A stretch of DNA of 64,000 nt, from positions 434,001 through 498,000 of the forward strand of contig NZ_SBKN01000001.1 in NCBI RefSeq assembly GCF_004122105.1. Direction: 5' to 3'. Shown piece after piece: positions 53,373 to 61,178 of this stretch. Position 1 is the stretch's first letter; each line of letters opens with the position of its first letter. Position numbers and translations under genes: made by a program. Under the pieces are notes generated by a model that was not told the origin of the DNA, made no database searches, and saw only the letters and a list, made by a program, of their open reading frames with translations. The DNA comes from Flavobacterium stagni. Lineage in GTDB: Bacteria; Bacteroidota; Bacteroidia; Flavobacteriales; Flavobacteriaceae.

Positions 53373-56162
53373 TTAGAAGTTTACGTAAAGATTCAAGAAA
53401 TAGTTTCTACCAAATCCATAGAAGTACTTCGGACCGAAAGCTGGTGATCCATAAGCATTATCAGCTTGATAGTCGGCAAAGTTTGCTTTTCTCGATTGTT
53501 CAAATCCGCCTGTTTTATAGATATAATTAAAGGCATTGTTGATTGAAGCAAAGAAACCGATAGTTGTTTTATCCACTCTCCAAGATTTACCACCCGAAAT
53601 ATTCACAAGGGTAATATCGCTTAACTTTTGTTGTTTTAACGCTTTAGCAACTGATTCAGAAGTAGCACCATCATAGCTCAATCCTGTGGAAGGATTAGTC
53701 ACAAAATTTTGTGTACGGATGATATTAGAAACAGAAATATACGAATCGGCTAAGTAGTTCACGTCAGCGCTCACCCACCAGAAATGTGGATCGCGGTATT
53801 CAATTTCCAACGATGCTGCCGATTGTGGCATACCCGCTTGACGGTAGTTTTTCAAGAAAGCCGTACCGTAATCTACTAATGGATATGGATTTGTTGCAGA
53901 TGCTAGAGCATCGTCATTTACACGTAAGTGTGGATTGTTTGCATACAAATACTGACCGTAAGAAGCTGCAGCTGTAGCTTTAATGGTTGAAGTAATTTGG
54001 TATTCTGCACCCAACTCTAATCCAATATTACGACGGTCTACTCCAGTTAAGATTTCAGAGATGAAAGCATCTTCATTTCCATCTGCATCATCACCGGTGA
54101 ACTCACCGTAATAGAATGAAATATTGGTAGAATTTTGAATTTTTGAAGCGAAAGCTGTCAAACGTGTTTTCAATTTAGGCGTACGGATGATGTACGAAAC
54201 ATCGGCACTAGCAATTCGCTCATTTTGTAAATCAGGCGTGATGTTGTTATTGATACGTGCATTAGAGAACGTGTTGCGTAAGTTAGGCGCTTTCGTTAAA
54301 TAAGCTCCGTTGATATCAATAAACTGACGACCTGTAATTTTGTACGTTAAACCTCCTTTGAAACCGAAGTTTTCAAACGATTTCTTCACGCTCTTACCAT
54401 ATGAATTGTTGGCATAAATACCATTTCTGTACAAACCATTTCTTTGGTACTCATGTTTAGAGAAACTTTGAGCCAAATAGAAATCTACTTTTTTGTATGA
54501 AAATTTGAATTGTGTAAACGCTTCGATAACGTCGGCATTCAATTTATAATTGTATCCGTATTTGTCCCCTTCTTTTACAATACGGTTTGGATTATTCAAA
54601 TCGGCTTGTTGAGCATCACCTACATAGAAAGGATCCACATCTCTAAAGAATTGACCGCCTAATAAATCCAACATGTTTTGGAAATTGTGAGATGATAATT
54701 TGCGGTACGTTACACCACCATTCAAACGAATATTATCAGATAATTCAGAGAATAAAATTGAATTGGCAGTGAATTGTTTGTCATCCGTACGGTCTTCATA
54801 CAAAGCATATAAACTACGTCCTGCCTCAGAAGAAGAATTCATGTTGGCATAGTACATCGCATTCCAATTGATTTGGCTATTGTTTAAGAAATAGGTTTTC
54901 GCTGCATCAGCCAAAGGATTGGTTACAGTAGTACCTACTGTTACATAATTGTCTGGATTATTCAAGTAATAACTTGGTAAATTTCTATAATACGTAGGAT
55001 CAGGGTTGTTTGCCCCTTGGTAATCCAAACGAGTATTACCAATTGAACCGAATTGGTAAGTAACATTTGTGTTTAATTTTGTTTTACTGTTGAATTTCCA
55101 ATAGTGACTCAACATTAAAATAGGTTCTAAGATATCTTTATCACGTGAGTTACGTTTTCTTCCATCTTGCCATCCCCAATACGAGTTGTATTGGTGACCC
55201 ATTAAGTTGATAACTTCTTGAGTATTAGGTGAAGATTTTCCACGCGTGTTTTCAGCATAGATACTAGTAAAATTCAATGAATGTTTATCATTGATTCGTT
55301 TTTCAACAGAAACAAAAACAGAATTTGCACCGTAATCCGTTCCTTCAAAATACCCTTCTTTGGCCCAACGACGAGATGCAGAAATTACATAAGCCCAACC
55401 GTTTTTATTCATTCCGGAAGCATGAGTACCCATAGCTCTCCAGCTATAATTGGTATTGGTTCCTGAAAAAGAAATACGAGAACCTGGACGATATAAAGAC
55501 GCACGAGTATTGATTTCTTGTGTACCTAATATACCTCCAAAAGTATAATCTGAAGGCGCAGTACCCATCGTAAACTCTTGGTTACGAGTTGCATCATTTA
55601 AACCACCCCAGTTACTCCATTGTGGGCGACCGTCGTATATTTTATTCATTACCACCCCATTAATCATGGTATTGGCATTTTCATTATCTAAACCTCTAAT
55701 TCTAAATCGAGCTTGTCCCCAGTTAAACGCAGCTGTTTGTTGAAAAGCATCACGAGACGCTTGCAATAAACCTGCAGTACTTTCTGAACCTCCGTTATCA
55801 TCACTCAAATCATTATCAGTGATGGTTACTAAGCTCAATTGTTGCTCGGCTGTAATGTCTTCTTCCATTACGATACGTCCAAGATCCACTACTTTTCCAT
55901 TGGTTACTTCAACTGAAATCAATTGATCTTTGTAACCTGATGTTTTCAAAAGAACGATTTGTGCTCCTACAGGAACCGATTTAAAGGTGAATACACCTTC
56001 TTTGTTTGTAACTTCAGTCAGTGCTGTATTCTGAACCGAAACAACCACCTCAATTAAAGGGCGTTGTGATTTAGCATCCACCACTTTACCTGTAATTCCG
56101 TTTTGGGCAAACCCCACAACCGCTTGCATTACAAACAAAAGACTAAGAACTAGTTTTCTCAT
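53373..56162 (-). CDS. TonB-dependent outer-membrane receptor
   Basis: A 929-residue receptor: signal peptide (to VVGFAQ), carboxypeptidase-regulatory-like domain (about 22-105: GITGKVVDAKSQRPLIEVVV), plug (about 125-230: FRIRGLDNENANTMINGVVM), and a beta-barrel ending LNLYVNF. It heads an operon with two jelly-roll lipoproteins and is divergent from a secreted nuclease-like gene. The acidic stretch before the plug (DNDLSDDNGGSES) is unusual and could be a TonB-box-like linker. The substrate may relate to products of the divergent enzyme, which is inference. Confidence 0.92.
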   Translation of the reverse strand: MRKLVLSLLFVMQAVVGFAQNGITGKVVDAKSQRPLIEVVVSVQNTALTEVTNKEGVFTFKSVPVGAQIVLLKTSGYKDQLISVEVTNGKVVDLGRIVMEEDITAEQQLSLVTITDNDLSDDNGGSESTAGLLQASRDAFQQTAAFNWGQARFRIRGLDNENANTMINGVVMNKIYDGRPQWSNWGGLNDATRNQEFTMGTAPSDYTFGGILGTQEINTRASLYRPGSRISFSGTNTNYSWRAMGTHASGMNKNGWAYVISASRRWAKEGYFEGTDYGANSVFVSVEKRINDKHSLNFTSIYAENTRGKSSPNTQEVINLMGHQYNSYWGWQDGRKRNSRDKDILEPILMLSHYWKFNSKTKLNTNVTYQFGSIGNTRLDYQGANNPDPTYYRNLPSYYLNNPDNYVTVGTTVTNPLADAAKTYFLNNSQINWNAMYYANMNSSSEAGRSLYALYEDRTDDKQFTANSILFSELSDNIRLNGGVTYRKLSSHNFQNMLDLLGGQFFRDVDPFYVGDAQQADLNNPNRIVKEGDKYGYNYKLNADVIEAFTQFKFSYKKVDFYLAQSFSKHEYQRNGLYRNGIYANNSYGKSVKKSFENFGFKGGLTYKITGRQFIDINGAYLTKAPNLRNTFSNARINNNITPDLQNERIASADVSYIIRTPKLKTRLTAFASKIQNSTNISFYYGEFTGDDADGNEDAFISEILTGVDRRNIGLELGAEYQITSTIKATAAASYGQYLYANNPHLRVNDDALASATNPYPLVDYGTAFLKNYRQAGMPQSAASLEIEYRDPHFWWVSADVNYLADSYISVSNIIRTQNFVTNPSTGLSYDGATSESVAKALKQQKLSDITLVNISGGKSWRVDKTTIGFFASINNAFNYIYKTGGFEQSRKANFADYQADNAYGSPAFGPKYFYGFGRNYFLNLYVNF

Positions 56163-56222
56163 AAAAAAATTAAATTGTTGAACTGATTTCCTGTCAAGTG
56201 TTAATAAAAACTTAACAGCCTA

Positions 56223-56230
56223 CAAATGTA
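56223..56230 (-). promoter_or_regulatory. -7 promoter element of the TonB receptor operon
   Basis: Minus strand TACATTTG matches TAnnTTTG, 60 nt before the receptor start. Confidence 0.6.
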
Positions 56231-56250
56231 CATCTTTTCATAATATTATT

Positions 56251-56258
56251 TACTTTTG
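56251..56258 (+). promoter_or_regulatory. -7 promoter element of the endonuclease/exonuclease/phosphatase gene
   Basis: TACTTTTG matches TAnnTTTG, 46 nt before ATG 56305. The two divergent -7 elements are only 20 bp apart, so one regulator could affect both units. Confidence 0.6.
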
Positions 56259-56304
56259 GCGCGAAGTTTGTACGAAACTTTACGTTTACTTAATACGCTA
56301 TCTG

Positions 56305-57411
56305 ATGAAGATTAAAAATTTTATCGCCGCTTTTGTTGTGTTTTTCGCAATAAACAGTGCGCAATCGCAGGACAAAAAATATATTGTGCATACGGTTGCC
56401 TTTTACAATTTTGAAAACTTGTTTGACACCATCAACCAAGCCAATAATGATGAAGAGTGGTTGCCGAGCGGTGCAATGAACTGGACAAAACAGAAGTATC
56501 AGAAAAAACTTGATAATTTAGCCCGAGTAATTGCTGAGTTGGGCACTAGTGACAAACAAGCCAATGCTCCTGTGCTTTTAGGCGCTTGTGAAATCGAAAA
56601 TCGCGGGGTTCTGGAAGACTTAGTAAAACAACCCAAAATCGCGAATAAAGATTATGGAATTGTACATTTTGATTCGCCAGACAAACGCGGAATTGATGTG
56701 GCGCTTTTGTACCAAAAAAAGCATTTCAAACCAACGAGCTATGTGAACATCCCACTTTACATCTACCGAAGCATGGAAGGCAAAGGAGATAAAGACAAAG
56801 ACAAAGACGAAACCGATGACAAAGTAGAAACTGACCACAGTTCCGATCGAGTGTATACTCGTGATCAACTCTTAGTCACAGGATTTTTAGATGGAGAAGA
56901 AGTCAACATCATTGTAAATCACTGGCCATCGCGTTCAGGTGGTGAGAAAAAAAGCGCTCCCTTCCGTGAGGCAGCAGGTGCTTTAAACCGCAAAATCATG
57001 GACTCATTAATCAAGATTAATCCAAATGCCAAAATTATCACTATGGGCGACTTGAATGATGGATCTTACAACAAAAGTGTCAAAGTAATGATTGGGGCCA
57101 AATTGAAAAAAGAAGAATTAAAAAACAACGGCGACATCTTCAATCCTTTTGAACAAATGTATAAAGACGGAAATGCAACCTTATTTCACCGTGATTCAGG
57201 AGATATTTTTGACCAAATCATGATTTCAAAATGTTTCATTGGTGATGACCGATCAACCTTTAAATTTTGGAAAGCGGGAATTTACAACAAACCGTTCCTC
57301 ATCCAAACCACAGGTCAATATAAGGGATATCCCTTGCGAAATTCGCAATCTGAACCCGGATTTAGTGATCACTTTCCGGTCTATATTTATCTCGTGAAAG
57401 AAGTAAAATAA
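56305..57411 (+). CDS. secreted endonuclease/exonuclease/phosphatase family protein
   Basis: A 368-residue exported enzyme (signal peptide MKIKNFIAAFVVFFAINSAQ) of the endonuclease/exonuclease/phosphatase superfamily. Catalytic-type elements: FYNFENLFDT (metal Asn), VNHWPSRSGGE, ITMGDLNDGSYN (metal Asp-x-Asn) and the terminal SDHFPVYIYL (catalytic Asp-His). The family spans DNases, sphingomyelinases and lipid phosphatases; the exact substrate is open. A low-complexity insertion rich in Lys-Asp (KGDKDKDKDETDDK) near residues 163-176 is unusual. It is divergent from a TonB receptor operon with two lipoproteins, which suggests hydrolysis of an external substrate followed by uptake. Confidence 0.87.
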   Translation: MKIKNFIAAFVVFFAINSAQSQDKKYIVHTVAFYNFENLFDTINQANNDEEWLPSGAMNWTKQKYQKKLDNLARVIAELGTSDKQANAPVLLGACEIENRGVLEDLVKQPKIANKDYGIVHFDSPDKRGIDVALLYQKKHFKPTSYVNIPLYIYRSMEGKGDKDKDKDETDDKVETDHSSDRVYTRDQLLVTGFLDGEEVNIIVNHWPSRSGGEKKSAPFREAAGALNRKIMDSLIKINPNAKIITMGDLNDGSYNKSVKVMIGAKLKKEELKNNGDIFNPFEQMYKDGNATLFHRDSGDIFDQIMISKCFIGDDRSTFKFWKAGIYNKPFLIQTTGQYKGYPLRNSQSEPGFSDHFPVYIYLVKEVK

Positions 57412-57419
57412 ATGATAAA

Positions 57420-57442
57420 GGTCAGCTACGGCTGACTTTTTT
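57420..57442 (+). terminator. rho-independent terminator
   Basis: GTCAGC, loop TACG, GCTGAC, then TTTTTTATTTT, 10 nt after the preceding stop. Confidence 0.8.
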
Positions 57443-57477
57443 ATTTTGTACCTTTCGGCTTCTAAAAATAAAGCAGT

Positions 57478-58014
57478 ATGGCAACGGCAAAACCTTTTAA
57501 CTTAAAGCAATGGATTAAAGACAACAAACATTTGCTTCAACCACCAGTCGCCAATAAAAATCTTTATGTGGATTCCGGAGATTATATCGTCATGATTGTC
57601 GGCGGACCCAATGCTCGTAACGATTTTCATTATAATGAAACGGAAGAGTTATTTTATCAATTAGAAGGAAACATTACCGTATATATTCAAGAAGACGGAG
57701 AGAAAAAAGCCATGCCATTAGGACCTGGTGATCTATTCTTACTTCCAGCCAAAGTACCGCATTCTCCTGCGCGAACAGAGGGTTCGGTGGGTTTGGTGAT
57801 CGAACGTAAACGCGAAAATCAGGGTTACCGCGACGGACTCCTTTGGTTTTGTAACCAATGCAACCACAAACTGCATGAAGTGTATTTTGAATTGCACAAT
57901 ATCGAAACTGATTTTCTTCCTCACTTCAATCATTACTATGAATCCGAGGAACTTCGCACGTGTAGTCAGTGCGGTACCGTGATGGAAACCAAGCCCGGAT
58001 TTATTAAGAAATAA
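57478..58014 (+). CDS. nbaC: 3-hydroxyanthranilate 3,4-dioxygenase
   Basis: Opens the ring of 3-hydroxyanthranilate in the kynurenine route, giving the precursor of quinolinate or of full degradation. The 178 residues show the cupin with metal ligands in NDFHYNETEELFYQLEGNIT and VPHSPAR, the Arg of GPNARNDF, and GPGDLFLLPAK. The C-terminal rubredoxin-like iron site of bacterial enzymes is complete as two Cys pairs, FCNQCNHKLHE and TCSQCGTVME. The TDO gene of the same pathway lies 41 kb away. TACCTTTC about 25 nt upstream may be its -7 element. Confidence 0.95.
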   Translation: MATAKPFNLKQWIKDNKHLLQPPVANKNLYVDSGDYIVMIVGGPNARNDFHYNETEELFYQLEGNITVYIQEDGEKKAMPLGPGDLFLLPAKVPHSPARTEGSVGLVIERKRENQGYRDGLLWFCNQCNHKLHEVYFELHNIETDFLPHFNHYYESEELRTCSQCGTVMETKPGFIKK

Positions 58015-58041
58015 TTAAGTCATAAACAAACCTTTATGGCG

Positions 58042-58049
58042 TACCTTTG
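58042..58049 (+). promoter_or_regulatory. -7 promoter element of the corA leader
   Basis: TACCTTTG matches TAnnTTTG. It is 100 nt before the CorA start codon, leaving a leader of about 95 nt. Confidence 0.6.
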
Positions 58050-58065
58050 CAGCAAATTCCAAATT

Positions 58066-58110
58066 ATGGACGAGTATTCGAGTTACCGACTGAGTATTAA
58101 CCCGGATTAA
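58066..58110 (+). CDS. possible 14-codon leader peptide before corA
   Basis: ATG 58066 opens a 14-codon frame (MDEYSSYRLSINPD) ending TAA at 58108, entirely inside the CorA leader. Its last three codons overlap the 5' arm of the hairpin at 58103-58135, so ribosome passage would open the stem. Peptide-coupled leaders are known for bacterial Mg2+ transporter genes (mgtA, mgtCBR). Translation is not demonstrated. Confidence 0.35.
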   Translation: MDEYSSYRLSINPD

Positions 58111-58135
58111 CGTTTTCGCTGTAAAACGTAATCCG
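58103..58135 (+). promoter_or_regulatory. hairpin in the corA leader (possible attenuator)
   Basis: CGGATTAACGTTTT at 58103-58116 pairs with AAAACGTAATCCG at 58123-58135 with a single bulged A, loop CGCTGT. A short T-run (TTTTTT) follows 11 nt later, directly before the CorA ATG. It is strong enough to affect transcription or translation initiation. Confidence 0.55.
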
Positions 58136-58149
58136 AAACACGATTTTTT

Positions 58150-59076
58150 ATGATTACGTTTTACCAAAACCAAAAGGGTTTAGTGCCAACTGCTGCACAA
58201 GAATCTCCTTACTGGATTAACACCGTTTGTCCCACTGCGCTTGACAAGAAATATTTGTTGGACGAACTGCAAATTCCTGAAGCTTTTTACAACGATATTG
58301 AAGATATTGACGAGCGACCTCGTATCGAATACGAGCAAGGGTGGTATCTTATTTTAATTCGAATCCCCTATAAAAGTTCCGATCCTAAACTTCCGTTTTC
58401 AACGGCACCGCTGGGATTTATTTTCAACGCAACGAACTTTGTTTCGATTTGTTTTGAAGAAAATGAATTACTCACCGATTTTATTGCCTACACCCAACGT
58501 AAACAAATGACGATTGCCAATCATTTTGATTTAGTACTCAAATTGTTGCTGTCATCAAGTGTTTGGTTTTTAAAATATTTGAAACAAATTAATCAAAGTA
58601 TCAAATTGGCCGAAAACAACTTGGAACAATCCATTCGCAATGAAGATTTACAAACCTTGTTGCAATTGGAAAAATGTTTGGTGTATTTTATTACCTCCAT
58701 CAAAGGCAATGACAATGTTTTTCGTAGAATCAAAAATATCAAAGAACAACAAGCGTTTTTTGATCCAGAGTTATTGGAAGATGTTGATATTGAATTGCGA
58801 CAAGCTGAAGAGATGGCTAACATCTACAGTAATATTTTGGCGGGAATGATGGATGCGTATGCTTCGGTGATATCCAACAACCTCAACGTGATTATGAAAC
58901 GCCTTACGTCGATATCTATTATTTTGATGATTCCCACAGTAATTGCAAGCTTTTATGGCATGAATGTTCCGAATAATTTAGAGCAAAACCCTTATGGTTT
59001 AGTACTTTTAATTTTACTTTCGGGTCTAATTTCAATCATGGGAGTATACCTCTTTAAAAAGAAAAATTTCTTCTAA
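58150..59076 (+). CDS. corA: CorA family magnesium/divalent cation transporter
   Basis: A 308-residue CorA-type channel. The large N-terminal cytoplasmic domain ends in long helices (FRRIKNIKEQQAFFDPELLE, VDIELRQAEEMANIYSNILA), followed by two transmembrane segments at the C-terminus, with the selectivity motif GMN in IASFYGMNVPNN between them. The acidic external loop is short. A structured ~95-nt leader with a possible leader peptide lies between its promoter and start, hinting at ion-responsive control, which would need testing. Confidence 0.93.
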   Translation: MITFYQNQKGLVPTAAQESPYWINTVCPTALDKKYLLDELQIPEAFYNDIEDIDERPRIEYEQGWYLILIRIPYKSSDPKLPFSTAPLGFIFNATNFVSICFEENELLTDFIAYTQRKQMTIANHFDLVLKLLLSSSVWFLKYLKQINQSIKLAENNLEQSIRNEDLQTLLQLEKCLVYFITSIKGNDNVFRRIKNIKEQQAFFDPELLEDVDIELRQAEEMANIYSNILAGMMDAYASVISNNLNVIMKRLTSISIILMIPTVIASFYGMNVPNNLEQNPYGLVLLILLSGLISIMGVYLFKKKNFF

Positions 59077-59120
59077 TAAGAAATTAGTCGAATGTCATAG
59101 AATAACTTTAGAAAATAAAA

Positions 59121-59128
59121 TATATTTG
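59121..59128 (+). promoter_or_regulatory. -7 promoter element of the aldehyde dehydrogenase gene
   Basis: TATATTTG matches TAnnTTTG. It overlaps the start of the longer open frame, so ATG 59153 (24 nt downstream) must be the true start. Confidence 0.65.
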
Positions 59129-59152
59129 AGCCCAACAAACAAACCAGAATTT

Positions 59153-60706
59153 ATGTCAACAATTGCACAACAATTCGGCATGACCGAAGCCTTGGAAATC
59201 TTAGGAATTAAAGCCGTAAACGAAGGAACTTCTACAGGAGGCCAATGGTTTTCTGGCGGAGAATTAATCGAAAGTTATTCTCCCGTTGACGGTCAGTTAA
59301 TTGCCAAAGTAAAAGCTTCCACCGAAGCCGATTATGAAAAAGTAATGCAATCTGCTACCGAAGCCTTCAAAACGTTTCGTTTAATGCCCGCTCCAAAACG
59401 TGGCGAAATCGTGCGTCAATTTGGAGAAAAATTGCGTCAATATAAAGAACCGCTTGGGAAATTAGTTTCCTATGAAATGGGAAAATCCTACCAAGAAGGT
59501 TTAGGTGAAGTTCAAGAAATGATCGACATCTGTGACTTTGCCGTAGGTTTATCGCGTCAATTGCACGGATTAACGATGCACTCTGAGCGTCCATCGCACC
59601 GTATGTATGAGCAGTATCATCCGCTAGGCGTTGTCGGAATCATTTCTGCTTTCAACTTCCCTGTGGCGGTTTGGTCGTGGAATACGGCTTTAGCATGGAT
59701 TTGTGGTGACGTTTGTGTATGGAAACCTTCAGAAAAAACACCTTTGTGTGGGATTGCTTGTCAAAACATCATTGCAGAAGTATTGCGTGAAAACAACTTA
59801 CCCGAAGGAATTTCTTGTTTAATTAATGGCGATTACAAAATTGGTCAATTATTAAACCGCGACACTCGTGTTCCTTTGGTATCTGCTACTGGTTCGACCC
59901 GCATGGGTAAAATTGTAGCCCAAGAAGTAGCGGCACGTTTAGGTCGTTCCTTATTGGAACTAGGTGGAAACAATGCGATTATTGTTACACCCGATGCTGA
60001 TATTAAAATGACAGTAATCGGTGCGGTTTTCGGAGCTGTGGGAACAGCAGGACAACGTTGTACCTCAACCCGTCGTTTAATTATTCATGAAAGCATTTAT
60101 GATAAAGTAAAAGACGCTATTGTGGCCGCTTATGGACAATTGCGCATTGGAAATCCTTTGGATCAAAACAATCACGTAGGTCCGCTTATCGATACGCATG
60201 CGGTAGAATTGTACAACAAAGCTTTAGCACAAGTGGTGGCTGAAGGCGGTAAAATTTTAGTAGAAGGTGGCGTACTTACTGGTGCTGGCTATGAAAGTGG
60301 TTGTTATGTGAAGCCCGCTATTGCTGAGGCGAAAAACGACTTTGCCATTGTGCAACACGAAACCTTTGCACCGGTATTGTATTTATTAAAATACAGCGGC
60401 GATGTAACTGAAGCCATCGAAATTCAAAACGGAGTTGCTCAAGGTTTATCTTCGGCGATTATGACCAATAATTTACGTGAAGCTGAAGCCTTCTTATCGG
60501 CAGCTGGTTCCGATTGTGGTATTGCCAATGTAAATATCGGAACGTCCGGTGCTGAGATTGGTGGTGCTTTTGGTGGTGAAAAAGAAACCGGAGGTGGCCG
60601 CGAATCAGGATCAGATGCCTGGAAAGTATATATGCGTCGTCAAACGAATACCATCAACTATTCTACGAGTTTGCCATTGGCCCAAGGAATTAAGTTTGAT
60701 TTATAA
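59153..60706 (+). CDS. aldehyde dehydrogenase, ALDH7 / aminoadipate-semialdehyde dehydrogenase type
   Basis: A 517-residue NAD(P)-dependent aldehyde dehydrogenase. The pattern best fits ALDH7 (L-aminoadipate-6-semialdehyde dehydrogenase, lysine degradation): ISAFNFPVAVWSWNTALAWI, VWKPSEKTPLCGIACQNII, the catalytic Glu in LLELGGNNAIIV, catalytic Cys in GTAGQRCTSTRRLI, and the C-terminal GAEIGGAFGGEKETGGGRES. The alternative, 2-aminomuconate-semialdehyde dehydrogenase of the kynurenine route (HAAO is 1.1 kb upstream), is less likely from these motifs but not excluded. It has its own promoter and a terminator. Confidence 0.9.
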   Translation: MSTIAQQFGMTEALEILGIKAVNEGTSTGGQWFSGGELIESYSPVDGQLIAKVKASTEADYEKVMQSATEAFKTFRLMPAPKRGEIVRQFGEKLRQYKEPLGKLVSYEMGKSYQEGLGEVQEMIDICDFAVGLSRQLHGLTMHSERPSHRMYEQYHPLGVVGIISAFNFPVAVWSWNTALAWICGDVCVWKPSEKTPLCGIACQNIIAEVLRENNLPEGISCLINGDYKIGQLLNRDTRVPLVSATGSTRMGKIVAQEVAARLGRSLLELGGNNAIIVTPDADIKMTVIGAVFGAVGTAGQRCTSTRRLIIHESIYDKVKDAIVAAYGQLRIGNPLDQNNHVGPLIDTHAVELYNKALAQVVAEGGKILVEGGVLTGAGYESGCYVKPAIAEAKNDFAIVQHETFAPVLYLLKYSGDVTEAIEIQNGVAQGLSSAIMTNNLREAEAFLSAAGSDCGIANVNIGTSGAEIGGAFGGEKETGGGRESGSDAWKVYMRRQTNTINYSTSLPLAQGIKFDL

Positions 60707-60738
60707 TTTCTTTTTAGAAGAAAGAAGCAAGAGAAAAG

Positions 60739-60772
60739 AAAAGCGTTCCAATTTTAGAGGGCGCTTTTTTTT
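60739..60772 (+). terminator. rho-independent terminator of the aldehyde dehydrogenase gene
   Basis: AAAAGCG and CGCTTTT pair across a 16-nt loop and continue into TTTTTTTT. Confidence 0.65.
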
Positions 60773-60798
60773 AGTTTAATTCTAAATTACGGTTAAAA

Positions 60799-60829
60799 TT
60801 TTGAGCCTCAATAGAAAAATGTATTTTTG
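60799..60829 (+). promoter_or_regulatory. promoter of the tandem leader before the PcfJ-like gene
   Basis: TTTTG at 60799-60803 and TATTTTTG at 60822-60829, 18-nt spacing, a complete Bacteroidota promoter. The expected transcript start is about 60836, ~340 nt upstream of the next large gene. No other TAnnTTTG is seen before that gene. Confidence 0.75.
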
Positions 60830-60851
60830 CCCCGAATAAAAAAAACAAGTT

Positions 60852-60944
60852 ATGTCTAATTTCACTTCAATTTATACGCTAGTACGCGACTTCGTGATGG
60901 AAGGCGTGTGTGAAGTCGGGTTTGGACTACTTTTTGAATTGTAA
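60852..60944 (+). CDS. possible 30-codon leader peptide 1
   Basis: ATG 60852 opens MSNFTSIYTLVRDFVMEGVC... (30 codons) closed by TAA at 60942. It starts about 16 nt after the predicted transcript start. Its 3' part contains GTCGGGTT (60915-60922), which can pair with the 5' arm of terminator 1. No codon run is evident. Too short for family recognition; translation is inference. Confidence 0.4.
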   Translation: MSNFTSIYTLVRDFVMEGVCEVGFGLLFEL

Positions 60945-60967
60945 ATTTACAATACCAAGATATTTTC

Positions 60968-60996
60968 AACCCGGACTTTTGTTCGGGTTTTTTTTG
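60968..60996 (+). terminator. terminator 1 of the tandem leader (possible attenuator)
   Basis: AACCCGGA (60968-60975) pairs with TTCGGGTT (60982-60989), one G-T wobble, followed by a T-run to 60995. The alternative pairing GTCGGGTT 60915-60922 with AACCCGGAC 60968-60976 (one bulge) would prevent it. Confidence 0.7.
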
Positions 60997-61003
60997 TAAA
61001 ACT

Positions 61004-61072
61004 ATGAAACTAAAAAAACAAAATCACGAATCCTTTTTAACACTCCGTTATCGGTATCGGTGGTGCGTATAG
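61004..61072 (+). CDS. possible 22-codon leader peptide 2 (ends RYRYRWCV)
   Basis: ATG 61004 opens MKLKKQNHESFLTLRYRYRW followed by CV and TAG at 61070, 22 codons. The Arg-Tyr-Arg-Tyr-Arg-Trp-Cys run at the end is the composition expected of an attenuator leader peptide. These codons contain ATCGGTGG (61056-61063), which can pair with the 5' arm of terminator 2, so ribosome position would decide the fold. The frame begins right after terminator 1. No homologue can be named. Confidence 0.45.
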   Translation: MKLKKQNHESFLTLRYRYRWCV

Positions 61073-61098
61073 AATATCTATATCTAATCTATTCCTCC

Positions 61099-61129
61099 AC
61101 CCGATGCTATAAAATCATCGGGTTTTTTT
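61099..61129 (+). terminator. terminator 2 of the tandem leader (possible attenuator)
   Basis: ACCCGATG (61099-61106) pairs perfectly with CATCGGGT (61116-61123) and runs into TTTTTTT. Competing pairing: ATCGGTGG 61056-61063 with CCACCCGAT 61097-61105 (one bulged C). It ends 50 nt before the start of the PcfJ-like gene. Confidence 0.75.
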
Positions 61130-61178
61130 ATACCTAAAAATTTAAAACACAATATAAATGACTTAAAAACTAGAAATC

